From Paraburkholderia sp. ZP32-5 (GTDB taxonomy: Bacteria > Pseudomonadota > Gammaproteobacteria > Burkholderiales > Burkholderiaceae), in the NCBI RefSeq assembly GCF_021390495.1, contig NZ_JAJEJP010000001.1, positions 1,674,001 to 1,738,000 on the forward strand: DNA of 64,000 nucleotides, written 5' to 3'. How positions within the stretch are numbered: the stretch's first letter is position 1; each line of letters opens with the position of its first letter. A program made the translations under genes and the position numbers. Under the pieces are notes generated by a model, which did not search any database, was not told where the DNA came from, and saw only the letters and a list, made by a program, of their open reading frames with translations. This document shows, in pieces, positions 18,934 to 26,852 of the stretch.

Positions 18934-19416
18934 TTATTCGTTATGACCGCCGGGGCTACCTGCGCCGCCGTGGTTGCCGCCATGATTGCCACCTTCGCCA
19001 CCCGTGCCGAACAGGCGCCGGCGGCGTGTCACGACGACCGGGCCATCCGAGTTGCCGCTGCCGCGCTCCGGCGTGGGGCGTTCCGAAGCCGGCGCGCCGT
19101 ACGATTCACGCGGTTCGCGCGGCTCACGATGTTCACGCGAACCGTGCGGGCCGCGCGAGCCGTGCTCGCCATGCGAGGTCCGGCCCCCGGCACGCGGTGC
19201 TGGACGCGTGCCGGTGTCGAGCTGGATCGTGGAGATCGCGCGCTTGTAGATGCCTTGCAGGCCGACCGGCGTGCGCAGCATCACCAGGTACTGATCGAAC
19301 GACTCGATGCATCCGGTCAGGCGGATGCCGTTGACCAGATAGATCTCGACGCGCTTTCGTTCCTTGCGCGCGGCGTTCATGAAGTCGTTTTGCGGATGCG
19401 ATTCTGCGGAAGCCAT
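18934..19416 (-). CDS. hfq2: Hfq2-type RNA chaperone with long C-terminal tail
   Basis: A 160-aa Sm-like protein. Residues 1-72 align with Hfq: N-terminal [12 protein letters not shown], the Sm1 motif [20 protein letters not shown], and Sm2 with IYKRAISTI. In canonical Hfq the Sm2 core is YKHAIST, so the His of the proximal RNA-binding pocket is Arg here. The next 90 residues are disordered, rich in Gly, His, Arg, Glu and Pro ([22 protein letters not shown]). Burkholderia cenocepacia is known to have a short Hfq and a long Hfq2; the length and tail match the latter. It probably binds sRNA/mRNA with altered specificity. No hflX-like neighbour is present, unlike the standard hfq locus. Confidence 0.88.
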   Translation of the reverse strand: MASAESHPQNDFMNAARKERKRVEIYLVNGIRLTGCIESFDQYLVMLRTPVGLQGIYKRAISTIQLDTGTRPAPRAGGRTSHGEHGSRGPHGSREHREPREPRESYGAPASERPTPERGSGNSDGPVVVTRRRRLFGTGGEGGNHGGNHGGAGSPGGHNE

Positions 19417-19850
19417 GGACAGTTCGGGTTAGATAGACGGTAGTTCGCCGCGATTCTACCCTTTCTGTTCTGAGCGAGGGCGGAACGCGTCGACGGGGCG
19501 AACTTTGTCCACTATAACGGCTTGTGAGGACATAAGCATCCGATAACGGCGCACTGTAACGTTGAGTTACGAATCTGCTGGTCAATGGCGTTTTCGTCCT
19601 GTCTGTCCAGGCCGCGTCGGCGCGGACGGCGGAAATGGAAGTGTGAAAGGCCATGTCGGCGGGCGTCGGCGGCGCGCGTCGCGAGTTATTAAGAAACCAT
19701 TAAAGAGCCGTGAAAAAGTCGTGAAGCAGCGATGGAATAAATCGCCCACTGCTTGCGTTATGCCCTGTATGGCAGTGTCGCATGTCGCGGCCTGCGGTCC
19801 GGTTGACTCGCCCGCGGGCGGGCAACCCGGCACTCACCAGGAGGCTCGAG
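19417..19850. other. 434-bp divergent gap between hfq2 and the small exported ORF
   Basis: No gene is supported. It holds the promoter candidates for the two divergent genes. The AGGAG ribosome site of the 45-codon gene lies at its right end. Confidence 0.5.
19511..19516 (-). promoter_or_regulatory. Possible -10 element for hfq2
   Basis: On the minus strand this reads TATAGT, one mismatch from the sigma-70 -10 consensus, about 95 bp before the hfq2 ATG. The -35 region at standard spacing (ATGCTT) is weak. Confidence 0.25.
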
Positions 19851-19988
19851 ATGAAGGTATCCCGTATCTTGTCAGCGGTTTTCGTGCTGCTGGCGCTCGC
19901 CTGCGGCACGCTCGCGACCAGCGCCTGCACGACGGCCGATAGCAGCGCGTCGGGCGCGAGCGGCAACAGCAGCGGTGGCGGCTACTAG
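19851..19988 (+). CDS. 45-aa exported peptide preceding the ECF sigma gene
   Basis: A very short protein: MKVSRILSAVFVLLALACG leads a hydrophobic signal, followed by LATSACTTADSS and a Gly/Ser tail (SGNSSGGGY). The Cys residues at the end of the hydrophobic part could be lipidated, although neither fits the lipobox well. A strong AGGAG lies seven bases before the ATG, so it is very likely translated. It ends 23 bp before the sigma factor gene and probably shares its transcript. Function unknown; a signalling or reporter peptide for the sigma system is possible. Confidence 0.65.
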   Translation: MKVSRILSAVFVLLALACGTLATSACTTADSSASGASGNSSGGGY

Positions 19989-20011
19989 GCGCAACAGGCT
20001 TTGAACATCGG

Positions 20012-20572
20012 GTGACATTCGAAGCAGAAGTGATTGCGTGGCTCCCTCAGTTGCGCCGCTATGCGCGCGCGCTGACGGGCGACCACGCCTGGGCCGACGA
20101 CCTCGTGCAGGATACGGCGGAGCGCGCGCTTGCGCGCTGGTCGGCGTTCCGGCCGAACAGCAATCTGCGCGCATGGCTGTTGACGATCCTGCGGCACCTC
20201 TATATCGATCAGCTGCGCGGGCGCCGCGAGATCGCCGTCGACGACGAAAGCGCGCCGTGGCGCAACCTCGAGGCGCCGCGCGGCGAAGTCGACGGTCTGG
20301 TGCTGCGCGACGTGCAGCGCGCGCTGTATTGCCTGCCGCTCGAGCAGCGTGAGGTGCTGCTGCTCGTGTGCGTCGAGGAACTGTCGTATCAGGAGGCGTC
20401 GAGAGCGCTGGGCGTGCCGATCGGCACGGTGATGTCGCGGCTCTCGCGGGCGCGCGAGCATATGCGCGTGCTGCTTGGCGAAGGACCGCAGGAGCCGTTG
20501 CGGGGCGAGAGCCCCGGCACGGCGCAGGCGGGGCCGAAGGTGGCCCCGTTGAAAGTGGTGAGAAACCGATAA
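20012..20572 (+). CDS. ECF-type RNA polymerase sigma factor
   Basis: A 186-aa sigma-70-family extracytoplasmic-function sigma factor, read from a GTG at 20012. Region 2 spans about 8-75 (LPQLRRYARALTGDHAWADDLVQDTAERAL, with NLRAWLLTILRHLYIDQLR). Region 4 spans about 105-160 (LPLEQREVLLLVCVEELSYQEASRALG, then GTVMSRLSRARE). A 25-residue tail (EPLRGESPGTAQAGPKVAPL) extends beyond region 4. The stop overlaps the anti-sigma start by one base (TAATG), a typical coupling in ECF/anti-sigma pairs. The inducing signal cannot be read from the sequence. Confidence 0.92.
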   Translation: MTFEAEVIAWLPQLRRYARALTGDHAWADDLVQDTAERALARWSAFRPNSNLRAWLLTILRHLYIDQLRGRREIAVDDESAPWRNLEAPRGEVDGLVLRDVQRALYCLPLEQREVLLLVCVEELSYQEASRALGVPIGTVMSRLSRAREHMRVLLGEGPQEPLRGESPGTAQAGPKVAPLKVVRNR

Positions 20573-21489
20573 TGAACAACGACGACTACGATTCCGGCTT
20601 GCCCGAAGGGCTCGATCTGCGAGCGCTGTCGGCGTATATCGACGGTGAATTGCCGGATGCGCAGCGGGCCGACATCGAAGCGCAACTGGACGCGCATCCG
20701 CAGGCTGCCGCGCGGGTGGCTGCGTGGCACGCGCAGGCGGCGGCGTTGCGCGCGTTGTGCGGCGCGCCGCGTCGTAACGGGCACGCGAGCAGCGACGCAC
20801 GCGAAGCGCGCGACGACTGGAGCGCCGCAAACATGCCGCGCATGCCGGTGGACGAACCGGCGTTCATCGTCGTGCGCCGCGCGCGGCCCTGGTGGCAGCG
20901 CGTGGGTCTCGCCGCGTGCTGGCTTGTCGCCGGCGCCGGGCTCGCGCTGGCGCTCGGTCCGCTTGCGCCGCGTCTGACCGGCGGCGCGTGGGATGGCGCA
21001 TGGCGCGGCTTCGGCGCGCAGCCGGCGGGCTTCGCGCAGCGTGCCGATGTTGCGTACGCGGTGTACTCGCCGGAGCAGCGTCATCCGGTGGAAGTCGCCG
21101 CTAGCGAGGAGGCGCATCTGATCGCGTGGCTGTCGAAGCGCTTGAACCGGCCGCTGTCGGTGCCGTCGTTGCAGGAATATGGTTATTCGCTGGTGGGCGG
21201 TCGGCTGTTGCCCGGCGAGGCGGGGCCGGCCGCGCAGTTCATGTACGAAAACCAGGCGGGCGCTCGTCTCACGCTGTACGTGACCGGCATTTCGCGCGAC
21301 GAAACCGCGTTCCGGCTGTTCCGCGACGGCAACCGCCGCACCTTCTACTGGATCAACGACGGCATGGGCTACGCGCTGTCCGGCGCGATTGCCGAGGACA
21401 AGCTGCGCACGATCGCGATCGACGTATGCGGCGAGCTGGGCGGCAAGCCGGAGAAGTGGCATGACGAGACCGGCGGTAGTAGCGGGTAG
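20572..21489 (+). CDS. Membrane anti-sigma factor
   Basis: A 305-aa transmembrane anti-sigma factor. The N-terminal cytoplasmic domain has the usual LSAYIDGELPDAQRADIEAQLDAH segment (residues about 18-42). It lacks a clear His-x3-Cys-x2-Cys zinc site. A single membrane helix lies near 108-128 (VGLAACWLVAGAGLALALG). The periplasmic domain of about 175 residues includes LSVPSLQEYGYSLVGGRLLPG and an FRDGNRRTFYWINDGMGYAL segment, as seen in FecR/RsiW-like beta-proteobacterial anti-sigma proteins. Start and coupling are set by the overlapping TAATG. It should bind the ECF factor encoded just upstream. Confidence 0.85.
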   Translation: MNNDDYDSGLPEGLDLRALSAYIDGELPDAQRADIEAQLDAHPQAAARVAAWHAQAAALRALCGAPRRNGHASSDAREARDDWSAANMPRMPVDEPAFIVVRRARPWWQRVGLAACWLVAGAGLALALGPLAPRLTGGAWDGAWRGFGAQPAGFAQRADVAYAVYSPEQRHPVEVAASEEAHLIAWLSKRLNRPLSVPSLQEYGYSLVGGRLLPGEAGPAAQFMYENQAGARLTLYVTGISRDETAFRLFRDGNRRTFYWINDGMGYALSGAIAEDKLRTIAIDVCGELGGKPEKWHDETGGSSG

Positions 21490-21676
21490 GGCGAACATCG
21501 GAGCCTTGAGAGTCCGGCGAGCCCAGCCAGCCCGTAGAGGTCTATCGATGCTCCACACTGGTTGACAGGCCCAGCCGCCGCGAAGGCCCATGACATTGCC
21601 GGTGTAATGGCAACGGCACCGGCGAACCGCCACCGGGCACGAAACCAGGCCCGCCCGCATCAGACAAGGAAACGCG

Positions 21677-23254
21677 TTGCCTCCAACTCTGCCGCCCAAC
21701 CTGTCCGCCGCGCAGTTCGATCGCGCGCTCGCGGATTGGCGCGCGATCGTCGGTGATGCGCACGTCGTCACGTCGGGCGCTGGCCTCGCTGCGTATCTCG
21801 ATCCGTTCGCACCCGGCGAGCGGAGCGCGTTTGCCGCGAGCGCGGCGCTGCTGCCCGCATTGGTCGATGAAATCCGCGCGCTGCTGCGCATCGCCAATCA
21901 ATACGGCATTCCGCTGTGGACCGTGTCGACCGGACGCAATTTCGCGTATGGCGGCGCGGCGCCGCGCCTCACCGGCTCGGTCGTGCTCGATCTGCAGCGG
22001 ATGAACCGCATCCTCGAAGTCAACGAAACGCTCGCGTATGCGCTGGTCGAGCCGGGCGTCAGCTATTTCGATCTGTACGCGCATCTGCGCGAAAAAGGTT
22101 ACAGACTGTGGATCGATCCGCCCGCGGCCGGTTGGGGCAGCGTGGTCGGCAACACGCTCGAGCGCGGCTTCGGCTATACCGATTACGGCGACCACGCGGC
22201 CGCGCAATGCGGCATGGAAGTGGTGCTCGCCAACGGCGACGTGCTGCGCACCGGCATGGGCGGCGTCGAGATCGGTACTGCGTGGCAGCTGTATCAGCCG
22301 GGCTACGGGCCGTCGTTCGACGCGATGTTCATGCAGTCGAACTACGGCGTCGTGACGAAGCTCGGCGTGTGGCTGATGCCGGCGCCCCCCGCGTATCTGC
22401 TCGGCGAAATCCAGTTCCGGCGCGAAGCGGACCTCGAAGCGATCGTCGATACGCTGCGGCCGCTGCGGCTCGACGGCACGATCCGCAATCACGCGGTGAT
22501 CGAGGGCGGTTTGCGGCGCGCGGCCGGTCTGTCGGCGCGCCGGCAGTGGTACGACGGACCGGGCGCGATGCCCGACAGCGCGGTGACCGCGATGCTCGAC
22601 AAGCTCGGCGTCGGGCGCTGGAATCTGCATTTCGCGCTATATGGCACGCCCGAGGTGATCGACGCGCGTTATGCGCTGATTGAGCGTGCGTTTCGCCAGG
22701 TGCCGCAGGCGCGGCTGATGGCGGCGCGTTACGCGGGCGATGCGCAGCCGACCGGCGGCGGCGACCGCAACATGGCCGGCATTCCCGCGATGACCGCGTT
22801 CCGGATGCTCGACTGGCGCGGCGGCGCGGGCGCGCACGTCGATTTCGCGCCGATCTGTCCGGCGACCGGGCGCGACGCGCTGCGGCAATACACGATGGTG
22901 AAGACGCGGGCCGCCGAATACGGCTTCGATTACTACGGCGGCTTCACGGCGGGCGCGCGTCATCTGCATCACATCTTCGCGGCGATTTTCGATCGCGACG
23001 ACCCGAATCAGGTCGAACAGACGGGGCAGTTGCTGCGCTCGCTGATGAGCGACGCGCGCGCGGCCGGTTACGGCGAATATCGCTCGCATCTTGCGTATAT
23101 GGATTTTGCCGCCGCGCAGTACAGCTTCAACGATGGCGCGTTGCTGCGGCTATCGGAGACGATCAAGGACGCGCTCGATCCGAACGGTATTCTCGCGCCG
23201 GGCAAGCAGGGCATCTGGCCGGCGGCATGGCGGGATAGGCGAGGGTACACGTGA
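21677..23254 (+). CDS. VAO/4-cresol dehydrogenase-type FAD oxidoreductase
   Basis: A 525-aa flavoprotein of the vanillyl-alcohol oxidase / p-cresol methylhydroxylase family, acting on 4-alkyl or 4-hydroxymethyl phenols. The PCMH-type FAD domain (about 40-225) has GIPLWTVSTGRNFAYGGAAPR and GRGxGTxx-like surroundings. The substrate domain has the conserved GAHVDFAPICPATGRDALRQY and ARHLHHIFAAIFDRDDPNQ. The His in AHVDFAP aligns by eye with the flavin-linked His of VAO, but this needs an alignment. It starts at TTG (21677) with AAGGA six bases upstream; there is no ATG before residue 100. No cytochrome subunit gene adjoins it, unlike pchCF loci, so the electron acceptor is unknown. Confidence 0.85.
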   Translation: MPPTLPPNLSAAQFDRALADWRAIVGDAHVVTSGAGLAAYLDPFAPGERSAFAASAALLPALVDEIRALLRIANQYGIPLWTVSTGRNFAYGGAAPRLTGSVVLDLQRMNRILEVNETLAYALVEPGVSYFDLYAHLREKGYRLWIDPPAAGWGSVVGNTLERGFGYTDYGDHAAAQCGMEVVLANGDVLRTGMGGVEIGTAWQLYQPGYGPSFDAMFMQSNYGVVTKLGVWLMPAPPAYLLGEIQFRREADLEAIVDTLRPLRLDGTIRNHAVIEGGLRRAAGLSARRQWYDGPGAMPDSAVTAMLDKLGVGRWNLHFALYGTPEVIDARYALIERAFRQVPQARLMAARYAGDAQPTGGGDRNMAGIPAMTAFRMLDWRGGAGAHVDFAPICPATGRDALRQYTMVKTRAAEYGFDYYGGFTAGARHLHHIFAAIFDRDDPNQVEQTGQLLRSLMSDARAAGYGEYRSHLAYMDFAAAQYSFNDGALLRLSETIKDALDPNGILAPGKQGIWPAAWRDRRGYT

Positions 23255-23290
23255 GGTGAGGGAGGGGTGCCCGGCTTCGAGGGGGCAGGG

Positions 23291-23407
23291 CGTAAATCCC
23301 GGACGCAAACTTACGACACAAGTCCAAGGCGCAAACCCGGCACGCAAGCTCAAGACGCAGATTCAGGGCCCAAACCCACGACGCAACCCAGCGCACACAC
23401 CCAAAAC
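23291..23407. repeat. 39-bp imperfect tandem repeat
   Basis: Units at 23291-23329 and 23330-23368 are both 39 bp and agree at about 27 positions, sharing CGCAAAC- and ACGCAAGC-like blocks. A third unit from 23369 is more decayed. It fills the gap between the flavoprotein and the next gene. Confidence 0.6.
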
Positions 23408-23442
23408 CAGCACACCCGCAAAACAGACGGACGGCACACCCC

Positions 23443-23886
23443 ATGGACCGGCGCACCTTCATGCTCACCAGCACGTTGCTATCGACGGCAACCGGCGGCG
23501 CATGGCCGTGGCTCGCGCAGGCCGCCGCGCATGACGACGATGCCCGCGCGTTGGCGATCGTCGATTCGAAGCTGATTCGCGGCGCGTCGTTCGCGCGCTA
23601 CGCGGCGCAACTGCAATTGCCGACGTTCGAAGCCGGCGACGACATCGGCTCGCTGTGGTTCACGACACTTGCGCCGTTGCTCGACGATCGCACCGTCGCA
23701 CGACCGGTGCCGTCGCTGATCGGCTTCACGCGTCCCGCCGATTACTTCGTCCTGCGTCATCTCGCGATCCGTACCGGACGCTTCGTCGAGCATCGCCACG
23801 AACAGCGCGAATCGCGAGCGGGTTCGCCCGCGCACCCTGCCTACGTGGCGTTCGTGCTGGCGCCAGACGTCACGCCGCGCACGTGA
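23443..23886 (+). CDS. Exported hypothetical protein with Tat-like signal
   Basis: A 147-aa protein whose N-terminus, MDRRTFMLTSTLLSTATGG, has a twin-arginine-like RRTFM motif and a weakly hydrophobic core, with cleavage likely after QAAA. The mature part is about 120 residues, including SLIGFTRPADYFVLRHLAIRTG. No cofactor motif or known domain was recognised. It lies 188 bp after the flavoprotein gene, separated by the tandem repeat, and converges with the DUF1571 gene 10 bp away. It might be a partner of the flavoprotein, but the sequence does not show it. Confidence 0.6.
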   Translation: MDRRTFMLTSTLLSTATGGAWPWLAQAAAHDDDARALAIVDSKLIRGASFARYAAQLQLPTFEAGDDIGSLWFTTLAPLLDDRTVARPVPSLIGFTRPADYFVLRHLAIRTGRFVEHRHEQRESRAGSPAHPAYVAFVLAPDVTPRT

Positions 23887-23896
23887 CGCAACACCA

Positions 23897-24907
23897 CTAA
23901 AACTTATACGCCTTGTTCTTCGGATCGAAAGTCGAATCGTCGAACTGCATCGGCGTGATGCTTTCGAATACGATCCGCTCGAACGGCTTGCCGTCATTGT
24001 CGTAAGACTCGACGCTGCGGAAGAACGGATGCCGCAAGTCCAGCCCGAGCGTTTCCTTCTTCGCGTAGAACTGCGGCTGCCCGGCCGGCGTTTCGAATGT
24101 GAACGCAACGACGCGCACGCCGTCGATCGTTTTCACGTCGATCCGGGTCGAGCGCGGCAGGCCGCTTTCCGCGTATTTCTTGCCCTCGCTCAGGTACTGG
24201 GCGGCGATGTAGTCGGTGCCGAGGTCGCGCACGTCGTGATTCGATTGCGAGCGCGCGAGCGCGCCATGCAGCGACGCCCACAACGGCATCACGTTCATGA
24301 GGCCGCCGAGGTGACCGTACATTTCGTCGCTGCGCTTCGATTCGTCGTAGATGATTTCCTGGCCCGCGTGCGCGCCGTCAGGCAGCCACTTCGCGTAGAT
24401 CCGCAGCGGGTCGTGCGCGATTCGCACCAGCATGTGATCGGGCTTGTCGGGCCACTGGCCGCGAATGCGCTCCTTGCGCGACATCGTGAGCTCGTACGAC
24501 GGATAGCCGTTCGGCCCTTCCTTGATGTAGCGCGGCAACGTCAGCGGATCGAGTGATTCGAACAGCGTGACCAGTTGCGCATCGTCGAGCTGTTCCAGCG
24601 CGCCGCTTTGCTGAGCCGCGCGCAGCCATTTGACCTGCTGGTCCAGCGTCAGCTTGCCGACCTGCGCGGGTGACGTCACCGGCGGAGCGGCGGGCGGCTT
24701 GACGGCTGTCGCGGTATCGAGCGGCGGCGGCTGGTCGTCGTTCTGCGCGAAGGCGGCGGGCGTGCACACAACGGCCGTACACAGAAGCGCCGCGTTCGCG
24801 AGCAACGCGGCGCCCGACGAGCGCTCGCGCGAGCGCGCGGGCGCGGCCTCACGCATCGAAATCGAAACCCACAACCCATGCGAACCAGCCGACATGCGAT
24901 GCTTCAT
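23897..24907 (-). CDS. DUF1571 exported protein
   Basis: A 336-aa protein. The N-terminus from ATG 24907 is basic, then hydrophobic (GAALLANAALLCTAVVCTPAAFAQ), so it is exported. A Pro-rich linker leads to the DUF1571-type domain from about residue 130 (YELTMSRKERIRGQW, MLVRIAHDPLRIYAKWLPDG, EIIYDESKRSDEMYGHLGG). An FTFETPAGQPQFYAKKETLG segment sits near the C-terminus. The start is set by GGAG and AAAGG just upstream; an earlier ATG at 24961 would add 18 residues that read poorly. It is the last gene of the minus-strand lipid cluster, 66 bp after fadD. A role in lipid or envelope metabolism is inferred from context only. Confidence 0.8.
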   Translation of the reverse strand: MKHRMSAGSHGLWVSISMREAAPARSRERSSGAALLANAALLCTAVVCTPAAFAQNDDQPPPLDTATAVKPPAAPPVTSPAQVGKLTLDQQVKWLRAAQQSGALEQLDDAQLVTLFESLDPLTLPRYIKEGPNGYPSYELTMSRKERIRGQWPDKPDHMLVRIAHDPLRIYAKWLPDGAHAGQEIIYDESKRSDEMYGHLGGLMNVMPLWASLHGALARSQSNHDVRDLGTDYIAAQYLSEGKKYAESGLPRSTRIDVKTIDGVRVVAFTFETPAGQPQFYAKKETLGLDLRHPFFRSVESYDNDGKPFERIVFESITPMQFDDSTFDPKNKAYKF

Positions 24908-24973
24908 AAGCCTTTCTCCAGAAAGCGGCGTGACCAATGGTGATGTAACGCATTGGCGCAAGCCGTATTCCCG

Positions 24974-26755
24974 TCAGGCCGACTTCTGCTTCGCGAGTTC
25001 CTCGTCGCGCAACGCCCGGCGCAGGATTTTGCCGACGTTGGTTTGCGGCAACTCGTCGCGAAACTCGACGAGCTTCGGCACCTTGTAGCCCGTCAGATTC
25101 TTGCGGCAGTGGGCGATCACCTGCTCGGCGGTGAGCGTCGGATTACGCCGCACCACGAACACCTTCACGCGCTCGCCCTGGGCAGGATCGGGCACGCCGA
25201 TCGCCGCGACTTCACGTACGTCCGGATGCGCCGCGATCACATCTTCGATTTCGTTCGGATAGACGTTGAAGCCCGACACCAGAATCATGTCTTTCTTGCG
25301 ATCGATCAGCCGGATAAAGCCGCGCGAATCCATCACGCCGATATCGCCAGTCGCGAACCAGCCTTGTTCGTCGATGACTTTCGCGGTTTCGTCAGGGCGA
25401 TTCCAATAACCTTTCATCACTTGCGGGCCTTTCACGCACAGCTCGCCCGCCTCGCCGATGCCGGCCCAACTGCCGTCATCCCTTCTGAAGCGCACCTGGG
25501 TGGACGGCGCGGGCACGCCGATCGAGCCTTCGAAATCGCGCAGATTGGTCAGGTCGACCGGATTCATCGATACGATCGGCGAGCATTCGGTGAGCCCGTA
25601 GCCCTCGACGATCGGCTTGCCGGTCACCGCCTTGAAGCGCTCGGCGACCGCTTTCTGCGTGGCCATCCCGCCGGCCATCGCGAGTTTCAGGTCCGAGAAG
25701 TCGCGCGCGCGGAATTCCTCGTTGTCGAGGAACGCGTTGTATAGCGTATTGACCGCGGTCATCGCGGTGAATTTTTCGTGACGCAGGATCATCATCACGC
25801 GCTTCACGTCGCGCGGATTCGCGATCAGGATGTTGCGTCCGCCGAGCCCCATGAAAATCAGCGCATTCACGGTCAGCGAGAAGATGTGATAAAGCGGCAG
25901 CGGCGTAAGCACTGTTTCGGCGTCGCCGGACAGTTGGCCGGCGGCCCACGCCTTTGCCTGCAGCAGATTGGCGATCAGATTGCGATGCGTGAGCATCGCG
26001 CCTTTCGCGACACCGGTAGTGCCGCCCGTGTATTGCAGGAACGCGATGTCGTCGTGGTTCGCCTGCACCGGCTTCAGCGAGCGAGAGTAGCCGTTTGCAA
26101 GCGCTCTCAAGAGCGGCACCGCGTGCGGCAGCTTGTAGGCGGGCACCATTTTCTTCACGTGACGCAGCATGAAATTGAGCAGCCGCCCCTTCGGATTCAG
26201 TCCATCGGCGAGCAGATCGCCGAGACCGGTGACGATCACGTTGCGCACTTTAGTACCCGGCAGCGCGTCTTCGACCGTCTTCGCGAAGTTCTCGAACACG
26301 ACGATCGTGCGCGCGCCGCTGTCCTTCAACTGATGCGCGAGTTCGCGCACCGTGTACAGCGGATTCACGTTGACCACGACGCCGCCCGCCTTGAGCGCGC
26401 CGAACAAAGCGACCGGATACTGGAACGTGTTCGGCAGCATGATCGCGACACGTTCGCCCGGCTCCACGCCGATGCTTTGCAGATACGCGGCGAAAGAGTT
26501 TGCCTTGCGACCCAGCTCGCCATACGTCAGATTCGCGCCGACGCTGACATACGCGACGCGCTCGCGGAACTGCGTGACGCATTCGTCGAAGAACTGGCCG
26601 AGCGATTCGTATTGCGCGACGTCGATGTCACGCGGCACGTCGGCGGGGTAGGACGCGTACCAGATGCCGTCGGTGTTCGGGGCGGCGGGTGTGGCTGCAT
26701 CGGCATGCGCGCCGGTGTTGCCGGCAGGCTGCGGCGCCTGGTTGGGCTCGTTCAT
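24974..26755 (-). CDS. fadD: Long-chain acyl-CoA synthetase (FadD-type)
   Basis: A 593-aa AMP-forming ligase that activates fatty acids to acyl-CoA. The P-loop signature is YTGGTTGVAKGAMLTHRN (about residue 225). The A-motif-like VEGYGLTECSP, the A8 region GWFATGDIGVMDSRGFIRLIDRKKD, and the C-terminal lysine region (NLTGYKVPKLVEFRDELPQTNVGKILRR) are all present. Length matches FadD plus a roughly 25-residue Ala/Pro-rich N-terminus. AAGGAG lies seven bases before ATG 26755. The thiolase gene ends 97 bp upstream on the same strand, placing fadD in the beta-oxidation cluster. Confidence 0.95.
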   Translation of the reverse strand: MNEPNQAPQPAGNTGAHADAATPAAPNTDGIWYASYPADVPRDIDVAQYESLGQFFDECVTQFRERVAYVSVGANLTYGELGRKANSFAAYLQSIGVEPGERVAIMLPNTFQYPVALFGALKAGGVVVNVNPLYTVRELAHQLKDSGARTIVVFENFAKTVEDALPGTKVRNVIVTGLGDLLADGLNPKGRLLNFMLRHVKKMVPAYKLPHAVPLLRALANGYSRSLKPVQANHDDIAFLQYTGGTTGVAKGAMLTHRNLIANLLQAKAWAAGQLSGDAETVLTPLPLYHIFSLTVNALIFMGLGGRNILIANPRDVKRVMMILRHEKFTAMTAVNTLYNAFLDNEEFRARDFSDLKLAMAGGMATQKAVAERFKAVTGKPIVEGYGLTECSPIVSMNPVDLTNLRDFEGSIGVPAPSTQVRFRRDDGSWAGIGEAGELCVKGPQVMKGYWNRPDETAKVIDEQGWFATGDIGVMDSRGFIRLIDRKKDMILVSGFNVYPNEIEDVIAAHPDVREVAAIGVPDPAQGERVKVFVVRRNPTLTAEQVIAHCRKNLTGYKVPKLVEFRDELPQTNVGKILRRALRDEELAKQKSA

Positions 26756-26852
26756 CGGTCGTCTCCTTGAAGCAGGCAGTGGCTTGCTCTATGCGTAGCC
26801 AGGGTACATGCACAAGATGCGTGCGGCGCCGTGAATCCGGCGCCGCCGCGCG

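Noticed and set aside
23291..23407. CRISPR array
   Set aside because: The units abut without spacers, are only about 70% alike and number under four; no cas genes are present.
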